Shown here: in pieces, positions 17,003 through 25,421 of the stretch
Position numbering within the stretch: position 1 is the stretch's first letter
Layout of the letters: each line of letters starts with the position of its first letter
Source of the DNA: Clostridiales bacterium
GTDB taxonomy: Bacteria > Bacillota > Clostridia > Oscillospirales > Oscillospiraceae
Assembly (NCBI GenBank): GCA_029265405.1
Contig: JAJUJI010000013.1
Location: forward strand, 1 to 64,000
DNA: 64,000 nucleotides
Direction of reading: 5' to 3'
The notes under the pieces: generated by a model
Database searches by the model: none
The model's input: the letters and a program-made list of their open reading frames with translations, nothing else
What the model was told of the DNA's origin: nothing
Program-made: the position numbers and the translations under genes

Positions 17003-17030
17003 ATGCGGAAAGGGCTTGCCCTTTCCGCAT
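17003..17030 (+). terminator. Intra-operon hairpin (attenuating terminator)
   Basis: Perfect 13-bp stem ATGCGGAAAGGGC / GCCCTTTCCGCAT with a 2-nt loop, followed by GGCTTTTTAT. It sits between the binding-protein gene and the ATPase gene. Confidence 0.7.
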
Positions 17031-17075
17031 GGCTTTTTATATAATGTTGCGGAATCAAACTGCAAGGAGAGCCCG

Positions 17076-18638
17076 ATGGAATACGCGGTTCAAATGAAAA
17101 ACATTTCAAAGTCCTTCGGAGAGGTGAAGGCAAACAGCTCGGTCAGCCTGGATATATGCAAGGGAGAAATACTGGCGCTCCTCGGCGAAAACGGCAGCGG
17201 CAAAACGACTCTGATGAACATGCTTTCCGGCATTTATTATCCCGACGAGGGGCAGATATTCGTCGGAGGCGAGGAAGTATCAATACGTTCTCCAAAGGAC
17301 GCCTACGACCTGAAGATCGGAATGATACATCAGCATTTCAAGCTGGTGGACGTGTTTACCGCCGCCGAGAACATAGTCCTCGGACTGAAGGAGGGCAAGA
17401 GGCTGGGCAAAAGGGCGGTGGCCGACAGGATAAGGGAAATCTGCGGCCGATACGGCTTCGAGATAGACCCTGACAGAAAGGTCTACGATATGACCGTTTC
17501 CCAGAAGCAGACTCTTGAAATAGTAAAGGCCCTTTATCGCGGCGCGGATATACTGATCCTGGACGAGCCTACGGCGGTGCTGACGCCGCAGGAGACGGAA
17601 AAGCTGTTTGCCGTCATAAAAAATATGAAGAACGACGGAAAGTCGGTTGTGATAATAACGCACAAGCTCCATGAGGTCATGGAGGTATCCGACAGGGTAG
17701 CGGTTTTGAGAAAGGGGGAGTTTGTCGGCAGCATTCCGACATGCCAAACGGACCCCGAAAGGCTTGCAGAGATGATGGTGGGCCGGTCCGTATCGCTCAA
17801 CATAGAGCGCTCCGAGCCTGTAAACCCGACTCCACGGCTGATAGTCAAAAACCTGTCCGTCAGAAACGGCGAGGGGGTGCCGGTCCTTGAAAACGTAAGC
17901 TTTACCGCTTACGGAGGCGAGATATTAGGAGTCGCCGGCGTGTCCGGCAGCGGCCAAAAGGAGCTGCTGGAGGCTATAGCCGGCCTTCAGAAGGCCGAAA
18001 GCGGCTCAAGCGTCATATACGTTGCTCCTGACGGTACGCAGTGCGAGCTTGTCGGCAAAAGGCCGTCCGACATACACGACCTGGGCGTCCAGCTCTCCTT
18101 TGTGCCCGAGGACAGGCTGGGAATGGGGCTGGTTGGCGGCATGGGGATGCCGGAAAACATGATGCTAAAAAGCTACCGTAAGAGCAAAGGCTTTTTTATG
18201 GACATGGGGCCTTCCAGAAGGCTTGCGGAAAACGTGCGGGACACGCTGGAGGTGACGACGCCGAGCCTGGGCACGCCTGTCAGAAAACTGTCCGGCGGAA
18301 ACGTTCAGAAGGTTCTGGTGGGGCGGGAGCTGGCCGCGGAGCCGACGGTGCTTATGACTGCGTACGCCGTGAGGGGCCTGGACATAAACACCTCGCATAC
18401 CATATACAGGCTGCTGTCGGAACAGAAGAAGGCGGGCGTGGCCGTTATCTACGTAGGCGAGGATCTGGACGTGCTGCTGGAGCTGTGCGACAGGATACTG
18501 GTGCTCTGCGCCGGGCGGCTCAACGATATAGCCGACGCGAGGACGGCCACGAAGGAAAGCATAGGCTACGCGATGACGTATCTGAAAAATAACAAGGCGG
18601 GAGACAGGATCGATGGCGGCGGTCAAAAGCATGCATGA
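17076..18638 (+). CDS. Nucleoside ABC importer ATPase with two nucleotide-binding domains (NupO-like)
   Basis: 520 residues with two fused ABC domains, as in RbsA/NupO proteins. Domain 1 has an intact Walker A (GENGSGKTT, about 36-44), a degenerate signature (TVSQKQ instead of LSGGQ) and Walker B ILILDEPTAVL. Domain 2 has a reduced P-loop (GVSGSGQKE, usual for this family), a canonical LSGGNVQK signature, but the segment that normally reads QPTRGLD is YAVRGLD. Thus two of the key residues after Walker B are changed. ATP hydrolysis may rely on the composite site that uses domain 1 Walker motifs and the domain 2 signature. The start at 17076 follows AAGGAGAG. It overlaps the next gene by 26 nt. 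Confidence 0.9.
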   Translation: MEYAVQMKNISKSFGEVKANSSVSLDICKGEILALLGENGSGKTTLMNMLSGIYYPDEGQIFVGGEEVSIRSPKDAYDLKIGMIHQHFKLVDVFTAAENIVLGLKEGKRLGKRAVADRIREICGRYGFEIDPDRKVYDMTVSQKQTLEIVKALYRGADILILDEPTAVLTPQETEKLFAVIKNMKNDGKSVVIITHKLHEVMEVSDRVAVLRKGEFVGSIPTCQTDPERLAEMMVGRSVSLNIERSEPVNPTPRLIVKNLSVRNGEGVPVLENVSFTAYGGEILGVAGVSGSGQKELLEAIAGLQKAESGSSVIYVAPDGTQCELVGKRPSDIHDLGVQLSFVPEDRLGMGLVGGMGMPENMMLKSYRKSKGFFMDMGPSRRLAENVRDTLEVTTPSLGTPVRKLSGGNVQKVLVGRELAAEPTVLMTAYAVRGLDINTSHTIYRLLSEQKKAGVAVIYVGEDLDVLLELCDRILVLCAGRLNDIADARTATKESIGYAMTYLKNNKAGDRIDGGGQKHA

Positions 18639-19725
18639 AAAAAAAGAGCCTTTTGTGCGCATAGCAAAAAGGAGCGGGCTGCAGCATTGGAAGGCTTGGG
18701 GCATACGCATTATAGCGATGATTCTTGCCCTGGCGGTTTGCGCCGCCGTGATTTATGTTATAGTACGCATGAACCCCGTCAGGGTATACGCGACTATGTT
18801 CAGAGGGGCCTTCAGCACCTCAAGGCGAACATGGGTAACCGTCAGGGACACGATGATGCTTCTTTGCGTGGGTGTCGGCCTTGCGCCCGCGTTCAAAATG
18901 CGCTTCTGGAATATCGGCGCGGAGGGGCAGATTTTGGTCGGGGGCCTGGTTACGGCGGCCTGCATGATATATTGGGGCGGGCGGATGCCAACGGCGCTTC
19001 TGTTTGCGGTCATGATAGCGGCCAGCGTGGCCGCAGGCGCCGTTTGGGGCCTGGTTCCCGCTGTTTTCAAAGCCAAATGGAAAACCAACGAGACTCTGTT
19101 TACGCTTATGCTAAACTACGTGGCGATACAGCTTACCTCGTTTTTTGTGGCGAAGTGGGAAAACCCGTACGGGTCCAATACCGTGGGGATAATAAATCAA
19201 GGGACCAAGTACGGCTGGTTCCCGGCCGTCTTCGGGAAGCAGTATTTTTTAAATCTTGCGATTGTACTTGCCGTAACGGTCGCCATGTATATCTATCTCA
19301 GGCATACCAAGCACGGCTACGAGATAGCCGTGGTAGGCGAATCGGAAAACACCGCGCGCTACGCGGGGATTTCGGTGGCCCGGGTTTATATTAGGACGAT
19401 GCTTCTCTCCGGAGCCGTTTGCGGCCTGTCCGGCTTTATCGCGGTTTCCGGCGCGAGCCATACCATATCCACAAGCACGGCCGGAGGGCGCGGGTTTACG
19501 GCCATAATCGTAGCATGGCTTGCCAAATTTAATACGCTTGCAATGATCCTGGTCGCGCTGCTGCTGGTGTTCCTTGAAAAAGGCTCTATCGAGATAGCCT
19601 CCCAGTATCAGCTCAACGACTATGCCTCGGAGATGATAACGGGCATAATATTGTTTTTCATACTCGGCAGCGAATTTTTCATAAACTATAAGCTGATTTT
19701 CCGCAAAAGGGAGGCGGCAAGATGA
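18613..19725 (+). CDS. Nucleoside ABC importer permease 1 (NupP-like)
   Basis: 370 residues, BPD_transp_2 family, about 8-10 membrane helices after a charged 25-residue cytoplasmic N-terminus. The family motifs FKMRFWNIGAEGQILVGG and GRGFTAIIVAWLAKFN are present. The gene overlaps the ATPase gene by 26 nt and the second permease by 4 nt, so all three are translationally coupled. Pairs with the next gene product to form the membrane channel for purine nucleosides delivered by the BMP lipoprotein. Confidence 0.92.
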   Translation: MAAVKSMHEKKEPFVRIAKRSGLQHWKAWGIRIIAMILALAVCAAVIYVIVRMNPVRVYATMFRGAFSTSRRTWVTVRDTMMLLCVGVGLAPAFKMRFWNIGAEGQILVGGLVTAACMIYWGGRMPTALLFAVMIAASVAAGAVWGLVPAVFKAKWKTNETLFTLMLNYVAIQLTSFFVAKWENPYGSNTVGIINQGTKYGWFPAVFGKQYFLNLAIVLAVTVAMYIYLRHTKHGYEIAVVGESENTARYAGISVARVYIRTMLLSGAVCGLSGFIAVSGASHTISTSTAGGRGFTAIIVAWLAKFNTLAMILVALLLVFLEKGSIEIASQYQLNDYASEMITGIILFFILGSEFFINYKLIFRKREAAR

Positions 19726-20705
19726 GCCAGATAATATCCTTGATGCAGGCCGCCGTGGTCTTTGGAACCGTAATAATGTTTGGAGCGGTGGGGGAGATAC
19801 TCTCGGAAAAATCGGGCAACCTCAACCTTGGCGTTCCCGGCATAATGTATCTGGGCGGCATAGCCTCCCTGATGGGCGCTTTTTATTACGAAAGCGCCGT
19901 CGCGGAGCCGAACAAATTGCTCTGCCTGATTATTGCCCTCGGCTGCGGCTTCGGCGCGGCCTGTATAGGAGGGCTCATTTACGGCTTTCTGACCATTACG
20001 CTCCGGGCGAATCAGAACGTGACAGGCCTGACGCTGACTATTTTCGGCTCGGGCTTCGGAAACTTTTTCGGCGGCAGCCTGAACAAGCTGGCCGGCGGGG
20101 TGGGTCAGATCTCCGTTGCGGCGACAAGCTCGGTCTTCCGGGCCTATATACCGGCCTTGTCAAACCTGGGGTACATTGGCAAGGTGTTTTTCACTTACGG
20201 CTGGATGGTCTATCTTGCCCTGGCGATAGCTATTTTTTGCGGTTGGTTTTTAAAGAGAACGAAACGGGGCCTAAACCTGCGCGCCGTGGGCGAGAACCCG
20301 TCCACTGCGGACGCGGCGGGCATAAGCGTTATTCGCTATAAATATCTTGCGACCTGCCTGGGCGCGGGAATATCGGGGCTTGGCGGAGTGTTTTACACCA
20401 TGGACTACATCAAGGGCACCTGGGGCAACGACCTGACGATTGAGAGCCTGGGCTGGCTTGCCGTAGCGCTGGTTATTTTTACGACCTGGAAGCCGGTCAA
20501 CGCCATCTGGGGCTCGTACCTGTTCGGCATACTGTATTGGATGTATTTTTATATTTCAGGCCTTACAAGGAGCACGCAGGAGCTGTTTAAAATGATCCCG
20601 TATCTTGTGACGCTGGCTGTGCTGGTTTTTGTGTCAATGAAAAGAAAAAGGGAGAATCTCGGACCGGCCGCCCTGGGTTTGTCTTTTTTCCGGGAGGAGC
20701 GGTAG
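19722..20705 (+). CDS. Nucleoside ABC importer permease 2 (NupQ-like)
   Basis: 327 residues, second BPD_transp_2 permease. Recognisable are GEILSEKSGNLNLGVPGIMYLGG at the N-terminus and RAVGENPSTADAAGISV in the coupling-helix region. The start overlaps the upstream stop (ATGA). It completes a NupN-O-P-Q type operon and is followed by a long hairpin. A short positively charged tail ends in the cytoplasm. Confidence 0.92.
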   Translation: MSQIISLMQAAVVFGTVIMFGAVGEILSEKSGNLNLGVPGIMYLGGIASLMGAFYYESAVAEPNKLLCLIIALGCGFGAACIGGLIYGFLTITLRANQNVTGLTLTIFGSGFGNFFGGSLNKLAGGVGQISVAATSSVFRAYIPALSNLGYIGKVFFTYGWMVYLALAIAIFCGWFLKRTKRGLNLRAVGENPSTADAAGISVIRYKYLATCLGAGISGLGGVFYTMDYIKGTWGNDLTIESLGWLAVALVIFTTWKPVNAIWGSYLFGILYWMYFYISGLTRSTQELFKMIPYLVTLAVLVFVSMKRKRENLGPAALGLSFFREER

Positions 20706-20735
20706 CCGGATATGGAACGTTGATATCAAAATAAC

Positions 20736-20769
20736 CTCAGCCGCATGGAGCCAAAGCCATGCGGCTGAG
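20736..20769 (+). terminator. Hairpin after the nucleoside importer operon
   Basis: 13-bp inverted repeat CTCAGCCGCATGG / CCATGCGGCTGAG with an 8-nt loop. No T-run follows, so it may act as an mRNA 3' end stabiliser rather than a strict terminator. The remaining stretch to 20989 has no gene that I can support. Confidence 0.5.
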
Positions 20770-20989
20770 ATTGCTCATGCGCTCTTTCCGGGCCTGCAGT
20801 TAAGAGCCTCCGGAGCGGGCGCACGTTCCGGGCGGCGCCGTATTTGCTGCGCCGCAAGCTGTATTTGCCCGCTTGAGAGCTTCTCCGGCATATTGCTGGC
20901 CTTACGTATGCGACGCCAGGCCAGGGAGCGGCAAAAGTGCCGCCATGCCTCAACTCAGTTTTGCGTTTGCCGGAAGGCCGTCCGCCGGC

Positions 20990-21595
20990 TTATAAGCGGA
21001 ATGCGCTTGCAAGATGCTCCATAATGCCAAGGCAAATGTTTTTATAGTCGGGAAGGGGTATGTCCAAATCGGCTTTATCCGCTATTATTTTTTTAATTTC
21101 AAAGATGTTGTCCGCATAAATAAAATTGTTTTCTATGTCCGCCTTCGTAATGCCGAAGGGAAAGCTCGCGGTTTTATACTTCCGAGCGTAGGCCACGCAG
21201 TCTCTGTATGCCTGCTCGCCGGGGAAGAGGGTCCTTATCGCGAGGGGGACTATCAGCTTATCGTAATGGGCTCGCTCGCAGCCGGGCACCTTGTTTTTTG
21301 CATAGAACGAGCGCATGGCCTCCAAAAACCTGATGTCGGTGACGATGTGCATATGGTACCCCAGCTCGAAGAGCGAGGGGCGGCAGATAGCCTCATAGCT
21401 GCGCATGACGCCCTTTTCCCAGGTTTTTAAGGGCGAGACGATATGGGTCATCTTTTTCAGGCGCTTTATGTCGGCGCATCTTGAATAAACGGCGTCAGGC
21501 GCGATGCTGCCCAGATAAAAATCCGGGTCCTTGAGGTCGCCGTACCTTGCGGCAAGCTGATCCGCTATCCAAAGATGAACTAGCAGCTTCGGCAT
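20990..21595 (-). CDS. Zinc-dependent phospholipase C-like domain protein
   Basis: 201 residues. The pattern LLVHLWIADQ, YLGSIAPDA, THIV and GYHMHIVTD resembles the metal-binding His/Asp set of the zinc-dependent PLC/S1-P1-like family (Zn_dep_PLPC). There is no signal peptide, unlike secreted phospholipases, so it is probably a cytoplasmic hydrolase of this fold with unknown substrate. GGAG precedes the ATG on the minus strand. It stands alone between the nucleoside importer and an esterase, with no shared operon visible. Confidence 0.65.
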   Translation of the reverse strand: MPKLLVHLWIADQLAARYGDLKDPDFYLGSIAPDAVYSRCADIKRLKKMTHIVSPLKTWEKGVMRSYEAICRPSLFELGYHMHIVTDIRFLEAMRSFYAKNKVPGCERAHYDKLIVPLAIRTLFPGEQAYRDCVAYARKYKTASFPFGITKADIENNFIYADNIFEIKKIIADKADLDIPLPDYKNICLGIMEHLASAFRL

Positions 21596-21938
21596 GTTAA
21601 ATCTCCAGGTAAGTATTATTTATTGTCGGCAACCGAAGAAAGCTCTGAAAATTTTACATTATTATAACATATTTATTTCGCGGGCACAATTTAAATTTAA
21701 TAAAATTAATCGGCCGGAAGGCGGCAGCCTCCGGCCGAAGCGTTTATGAGGGCGGACTCATTTTCGCTTATATAGCAGCATTATGCCTATGGACATCGGC
21801 CCGCCGGCGGGGAGCTTCCCGTATGCGGCCGCGCGGATGAGCGCGGGTGGAGGTGCGGCGAGCGTAAGCCCGAGACGGCCGCCGGATGCGCCTTCGCTAT
21901 TGAGAAACCGGAGCGCAGCGGCCCGGCCTTGCCCGCTC
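21596..21938. other. Intergenic region without a supported gene
   Basis: An AT-rich first third is followed by a GC-rich hairpin (CGGCCGGAaGGC / GCCTCCGGCCG, about 21711-21738) and a GC-rich stretch with no coding signal. The hairpin may end the convergent-side transcript of the esterase gene. Confidence 0.4.
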
Positions 21939-22883
21939 TTACGCTATATTCAGCTTTCTTCTGATAAACTCGTCCACTATATCGTAGGCCGCCCTGCTGT
22001 TGAAGCCCATGAAGCCGTGGCTGCCGTCTTTGAGCTTGTAAAACTCGACGTCCTTTCCCAGCTCCCGCAGCTTTTCATACAGCAGTACGCTCTGATTGAA
22101 AGGAACCAAAAAATCCCTGTCTCCGTGCATGATTAAAACGGGCGGAGTCGGCTTGTCCTTGCTCAGATAGTTAATGGGGTTGACAGGGTATGCCAGCTCA
22201 AGGTTTTCCAGGACATTTTTTCTCCCTATTAGCCTGCCTTCCGGACTGTCCGGCTTTGTATGGTCGATTCCCGAGGGATAGGCGTTCATCAGCTCTATGG
22301 CGGTGGGGCCGAACCAATCGATAATGCAGCCCACGTTGGCGCTGTATTCCCCGTAAAGGTCGGTATCGGGCCCTTCGTCGCCGGTTATGCCGACGAAGGC
22401 GGCCGTGTGCCCGCCGCTGGAGCCGCCGAAAATGGCAATCTTGTCCGGATCCACCCTGTATTCGCGGGCGTGCATGCGCATAAAGCGTATGGCCGTCTTG
22501 GTGTCCTGCACATGGGCGGGGAAGGGCGCCACATCGCTTGGCCTGTATTCAACGCTGGCCACCACGTAGCCGCGCTTGGCAAAATCGATAAGCCATGGCA
22601 GCATCATATAGTTGTCCTGCCGCATGAAGGCCGAGCCGGGTATGTAAACGACCAGCGGCCAGCGCGAGTCGTCAGGCATGCCCATGAAGCCCTTTGAGGG
22701 TATCAATATTTGAAGGCGCTGTCTTTCTCCGCTTCTCTCGGCGTATACCACATCGTGCAGATAAGTCACGCTGATCTCGTCGTCCTTAAGGGCAAGCTCC
22801 TTGGCGCCTTCGGGCAAATATGGGTCGGCGGGAAAAAGGTGGGGAGGAGTTTGAAGAGGCTCCAGGTATTTGATTTTTGACAT
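21939..22883 (-). CDS. Alpha/beta-hydrolase esterase (acetyl-esterase/BD-FAE-like)
   Basis: 314 residues. Catalytic triad elements are visible: nucleophile in GGSSGG, acid in MHGDRDFLVP and His in DGSHGF. An oxyanion region is given by VVYIPGSAFMRQD in place of the HGGG motif. The family includes acetyl-xylan and feruloyl esterases and other carbohydrate esterases. There is no secretion signal. It is divergent from mtnA with overlapping promoters. Given the glucuronoxylan genes 10 kb away a sugar-ester substrate is plausible but unproven. Confidence 0.85.
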   Translation of the reverse strand: MSKIKYLEPLQTPPHLFPADPYLPEGAKELALKDDEISVTYLHDVVYAERSGERQRLQILIPSKGFMGMPDDSRWPLVVYIPGSAFMRQDNYMMLPWLIDFAKRGYVVASVEYRPSDVAPFPAHVQDTKTAIRFMRMHAREYRVDPDKIAIFGGSSGGHTAAFVGITGDEGPDTDLYGEYSANVGCIIDWFGPTAIELMNAYPSGIDHTKPDSPEGRLIGRKNVLENLELAYPVNPINYLSKDKPTPPVLIMHGDRDFLVPFNQSVLLYEKLRELGKDVEFYKLKDGSHGFMGFNSRAAYDIVDEFIRRKLNIA

Positions 22884-22933
22884 AGCTCGTTTCCTTTCTT
22901 TTTTTAGTAACTTATGAATAGGTTTTTAAAGCT

Positions 22934-22962
22934 ATTATGACATCGGCGCGGGCGCTTTACAA
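22934..22962 (-). promoter_or_regulatory. Promoter of the esterase gene
   Basis: Minus strand TTGTAA (22962-22957), 17-bp spacer, CATAAT (22939-22934). Its -35 box overlaps that of the divergent mtnA promoter. Confidence 0.55.
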
Positions 22963-22984
22963 TAATATTTGAGTGTGATATCAT
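22956..22984 (+). promoter_or_regulatory. Promoter of mtnA-deoD
   Basis: TTTACA 22956-22961, 17-bp spacer, TATCAT 22979-22984. Predicted start near 22991, about 26 nt before the mtnA TTG start. Confidence 0.55.
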
Positions 22985-23016
22985 CAAAAAAGCATGATGC
23001 AAAGGCGGCTTGAGCA

Positions 23017-24063
23017 TTGAGACAGATGATAGACCACATTAGGCTGTCGGACGACGAAAAGAGCGTAATTATTCTCGACCAGACCCGGCTTCCCAACGGA
23101 ACCGAGTATTTGGAGCTGAGCGAGCCTTATGAGATGTACGAGGCCATTAGGCTCCTTAGGGTCAGAGGCGCGCCCGCCATCGGGATATTTGCAGGCTTTG
23201 CGCTGTATTGCCTTGCGCGCAAATATGAAAGCCTGCCTTATCCGCAATTTTTAAAGCGTCTTGAGGAGGACGCGGAGTATTTGAAAAGCTCGCGTCCCAC
23301 CGCTGTAAATCTGCCGTGGGCTATCAAGCGCATGACATCGGCCGCAGAGAGGCAAAAGAGTATGGACGGCATGCTCGAGGCGCTGCGGGCGGAGGCACAG
23401 GCTATACTTGACGAGGACATAGCCATGTGCAAGGCTATTTCCGAGCACGGCCTGAGCCTTTTAAAGGACGGCGACGGAGTGCTGACGCATTGCAATGCCG
23501 GGCCGCTTGCCACCTCGAGATACGGGACGGCGCTGGGCCCTCTGCTTCTGGGAAGGGAGCGCGGGATGAATTTCAGGGTCTTTGCCGACGAAACGAGGCC
23601 GCTGCTCCAGGGAGCAAGACTCACGGCTTACGAGCTGCATAAGGCGGGGGTAGACGTCACCCTGATATGCGACAATATGGCCTCCATGGTAATGAAGAAG
23701 GGCTGGGTGCAGTTTTGCTTTGTCGGCTGCGACAGGGTTGCCGCAAACGGCGACACGGCCAATAAAATCGGCACCAGCGGGGTCGCTATTCTGGCCAGGC
23801 ATTACGGCATACCCTTCTATGTGCTGGGGCCAAGCTCTACGATAGACATTTCCTGCCCGTGCGGAGAGCAGATCGAAATCGAGCTGAGGGAGCCGGGCGA
23901 AATCAGGGAAAAGTGGTATGCCGAGCCCATGGCGCCGGAGGGCGTCAAATGCTATAATCCCGCCTTCGACGTGACCGACCACAGCCTGATTTCCGGCATA
24001 ATCACGGAAAAGGGCATCTGCCGCCCGCCGTATACTGAGAGCCTTGCCGCTCTATTCGTATAG
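23017..24063 (+). CDS. mtnA: Methylthioribose-1-phosphate isomerase
   Basis: 348 residues, eIF2B-alpha/MtnA family. Isomerises 5-methylthioribose 1-phosphate to the ribulose form in methionine salvage; MtnA can also act on 5-deoxyribose 1-phosphate. Seen: [34 protein letters not shown] with the catalytic-type Cys, DNMASMVM with the Asp, and [17 protein letters not shown]. Start is a TTG at 23017 with AGGCGG 8 nt upstream; the first ATG (23026) is too far from it. The rest of the methionine salvage genes (mtnK, mtnB, mtnD) are not in the window. It forms an operon with deoD 44 nt downstream. Confidence 0.93.
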   Translation: MRQMIDHIRLSDDEKSVIILDQTRLPNGTEYLELSEPYEMYEAIRLLRVRGAPAIGIFAGFALYCLARKYESLPYPQFLKRLEEDAEYLKSSRPTAVNLPWAIKRMTSAAERQKSMDGMLEALRAEAQAILDEDIAMCKAISEHGLSLLKDGDGVLTHCNAGPLATSRYGTALGPLLLGRERGMNFRVFADETRPLLQGARLTAYELHKAGVDVTLICDNMASMVMKKGWVQFCFVGCDRVAANGDTANKIGTSGVAILARHYGIPFYVLGPSSTIDISCPCGEQIEIELREPGEIREKWYAEPMAPEGVKCYNPAFDVTDHSLISGIITEKGICRPPYTESLAALFV

Positions 24064-24107
24064 CTTCGATAGCTTGCCGCTGCGCTTTACTGATTGGAGG
24101 TATGGAT

Positions 24108-24842
24108 ATGACTGAGCTGCTCTCAAGCCCTTCGGCCTGCATCGAGGCCGACCCCGGGCTTATCGCAAAGGTTATGCTGATGCCGGGCGACCCGCTCAGG
24201 GCCAAAAAGGTCGCCGAAACGTATTTTGAAAACCCCGTATGCTTCAATACGGTCCGGAACATGCTGGGCTATACGGGCATATACAAGGGCCGCAGGCTCT
24301 CGGTAATGGGCAGCGGAATGGGAGTGCCCTCGGCCGCTCTGTATGTCCACGAGCTGTTTTCGTTTTACGGAGTAGAGACGGTTATAAGGATAGGCTCGGC
24401 AGGCGGGATAGGCGAGGACGTGAGGCTTCGCGATCTGGTGATAGCCATGACGGCATCCACAAATTCAAACTACGCCATGCAGTACCGTTTCCCCGGCCAG
24501 CTTTCTCCGCAGGCGGATTTCGGATTGCTGCGCACCGCCGTAGAGCTCGCCGAAAAGCGGGGTGTCGGCGTCCGCGTAGGCTCGGTATTTACCGCCGACA
24601 TGTTCTATAATAAGAACGGCGAGGCCGCCGGCCAGTACCGCGACATGGGCATACTGGCCGTTGAAATGGAAACGGCCGGGATATACTGGGAAGCGATGGC
24701 TTCCCGCAAGCGGGCCCTGTCGCTGCTGACCATATCGGACCATGTTTTCACCGGAGAGGGCCTCTCGGCCGAGGAAAGGCAAAATTCCTTCACCGAAATG
24801 ATGGAGGTGGCGCTGGATACGGCCTGGACGGCGGCGGATTGA
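24108..24842 (+). CDS. deoD: Purine-nucleoside phosphorylase, DeoD type
   Basis: 244 residues. Cleaves purine (deoxy)ribonucleosides with phosphate to base and (deoxy)ribose 1-phosphate. Motifs: MPGDPLRAKKVAE, GMGVPSAALYVHEL, RIGSAGG, and the substrate loop AVEMETAGIY followed by TISDHVFTGE with the Asp that protonates the base. The start is set at 24108 because TTGGAGG is 7 nt upstream; the ATG at 24102 is one base from it. Pairing with mtnA suggests the phosphorylase supplies 5-methylthio- or 5-deoxyribose 1-phosphate from MTA or 5'-deoxyadenosine, which is inference. Ends in a strong hairpin and faces a cobalamin riboswitch RNA on the opposite strand. Confidence 0.93.
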   Translation: MTELLSSPSACIEADPGLIAKVMLMPGDPLRAKKVAETYFENPVCFNTVRNMLGYTGIYKGRRLSVMGSGMGVPSAALYVHELFSFYGVETVIRIGSAGGIGEDVRLRDLVIAMTASTNSNYAMQYRFPGQLSPQADFGLLRTAVELAEKRGVGVRVGSVFTADMFYNKNGEAAGQYRDMGILAVEMETAGIYWEAMASRKRALSLLTISDHVFTGEGLSAEERQNSFTEMMEVALDTAWTAAD

Positions 24843-24861
24843 ACAGCCCGGCAAATGAAGC

Positions 24862-24891
24862 GCCCTGCCGTGTGTTCCGTCACGGCAGGGC
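24862..24891. terminator. Terminator of mtnA-deoD, also present for opposite-strand RNA
   Basis: GCCCTGCCGTG / CACGGCAGGGC, 11-bp perfect stem with an 8-nt loop, then GTTTC. Symmetric enough to stop antisense transcription as well. Confidence 0.7.
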
Positions 24892-24925
24892 GTTTCAGGT
24901 AGGGAGGATATGAGTTATCTATGAC

Positions 24926-24964
24926 TAAAAAACAAAAAGCAGCTGCAACCAATGCGCCGCAGCC
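24926..24964 (-). terminator. Intrinsic terminator of the cobalamin riboswitch transcript
   Basis: Minus strand GGCTGC / GCAGCT stem with a 12-nt loop, followed by GCTTTTTGTTTTTTAG. It lies about 45 nt after the 3' end of the aptamer and is the obvious expression platform. Confidence 0.75.
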
Positions 24965-25009
24965 GTTTTTCTGCAAACAATTAAAGCCCCTTGACCGTTA
25001 CTCGCGGCA

Positions 25010-25221
25010 GGAGTCTGCAATCCGAGCAGTTCTTCTGACTTGCGCTTTAGCGGATAAGCTCTGCCTTCTCGGTGTCAACCAATGACTGGCTTTCGCCAAC
25101 GAGCCTAACCAAAACGCTTACAGCGGCGGTACCGTACGGGATTTGCACCCGTTTTTCTATTCTCTCCCAAAGGCGGCCGTAAAAACAGCCTGCGCCTATG
25201 GAAGCACTCGAACTAAACTGT
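25010..25221 (-). ncRNA. Cobalamin (AdoCbl) riboswitch aptamer, no gene downstream
   Basis: On the minus strand the conserved cobalamin elements occur in order: GAGTGCTTCCATAGG (P2 side), GGGTGCAAATCCCG, GGTACCGCCGCTGTAAGCG (the CCGCxxCTGTaA core), AGCCAGTCATTGG with CCGAGAAGGC (P4-P6), and the 3' B12 box AAGTCAGAAGAACTGC. It has its own strong promoter and a terminator. Downstream on the same strand there is no coding gene, only the 3' ends of deoD and mtnA in antisense. So this is either a free-standing riboswitch sRNA or the leader of a lost gene. Confidence 0.92.
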
Positions 25222-25227
25222 ACTGAT

Positions 25228-25256
25228 ACTATAGCATTTGCCTGAATTTATGTCAA
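25228..25256 (-). promoter_or_regulatory. Promoter of the cobalamin riboswitch RNA
   Basis: Minus strand TTGACA (25256-25251), 17-bp spacer, TATAGT (25233-25228). Transcription should begin near 25221, just before the aptamer. Confidence 0.8.
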
Positions 25257-25421
25257 GCAAAATAATTAGGGCAGCAAAAAGGAAAAATTGTGGAATATGA
25301 CCAGCCGGGCCGCTAGCCGGCCTCCTGCCTTAACGGAATGAGAGCTTTCAGATGAAAAAAATATGCCCTTATTCGGCCCGGAAGGTATAATATTATATAG
25401 TCAGCAGACTTTGGAGGCGAC

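Noticed and set aside
24605-24976. Open frame downstream of the cobalamin riboswitch on the minus strand
   Set aside because: It lies mostly antisense to deoD, starts at a TTG within the terminator region without a ribosome site and has no recognisable domain, so it is not accepted as the riboswitch target gene.
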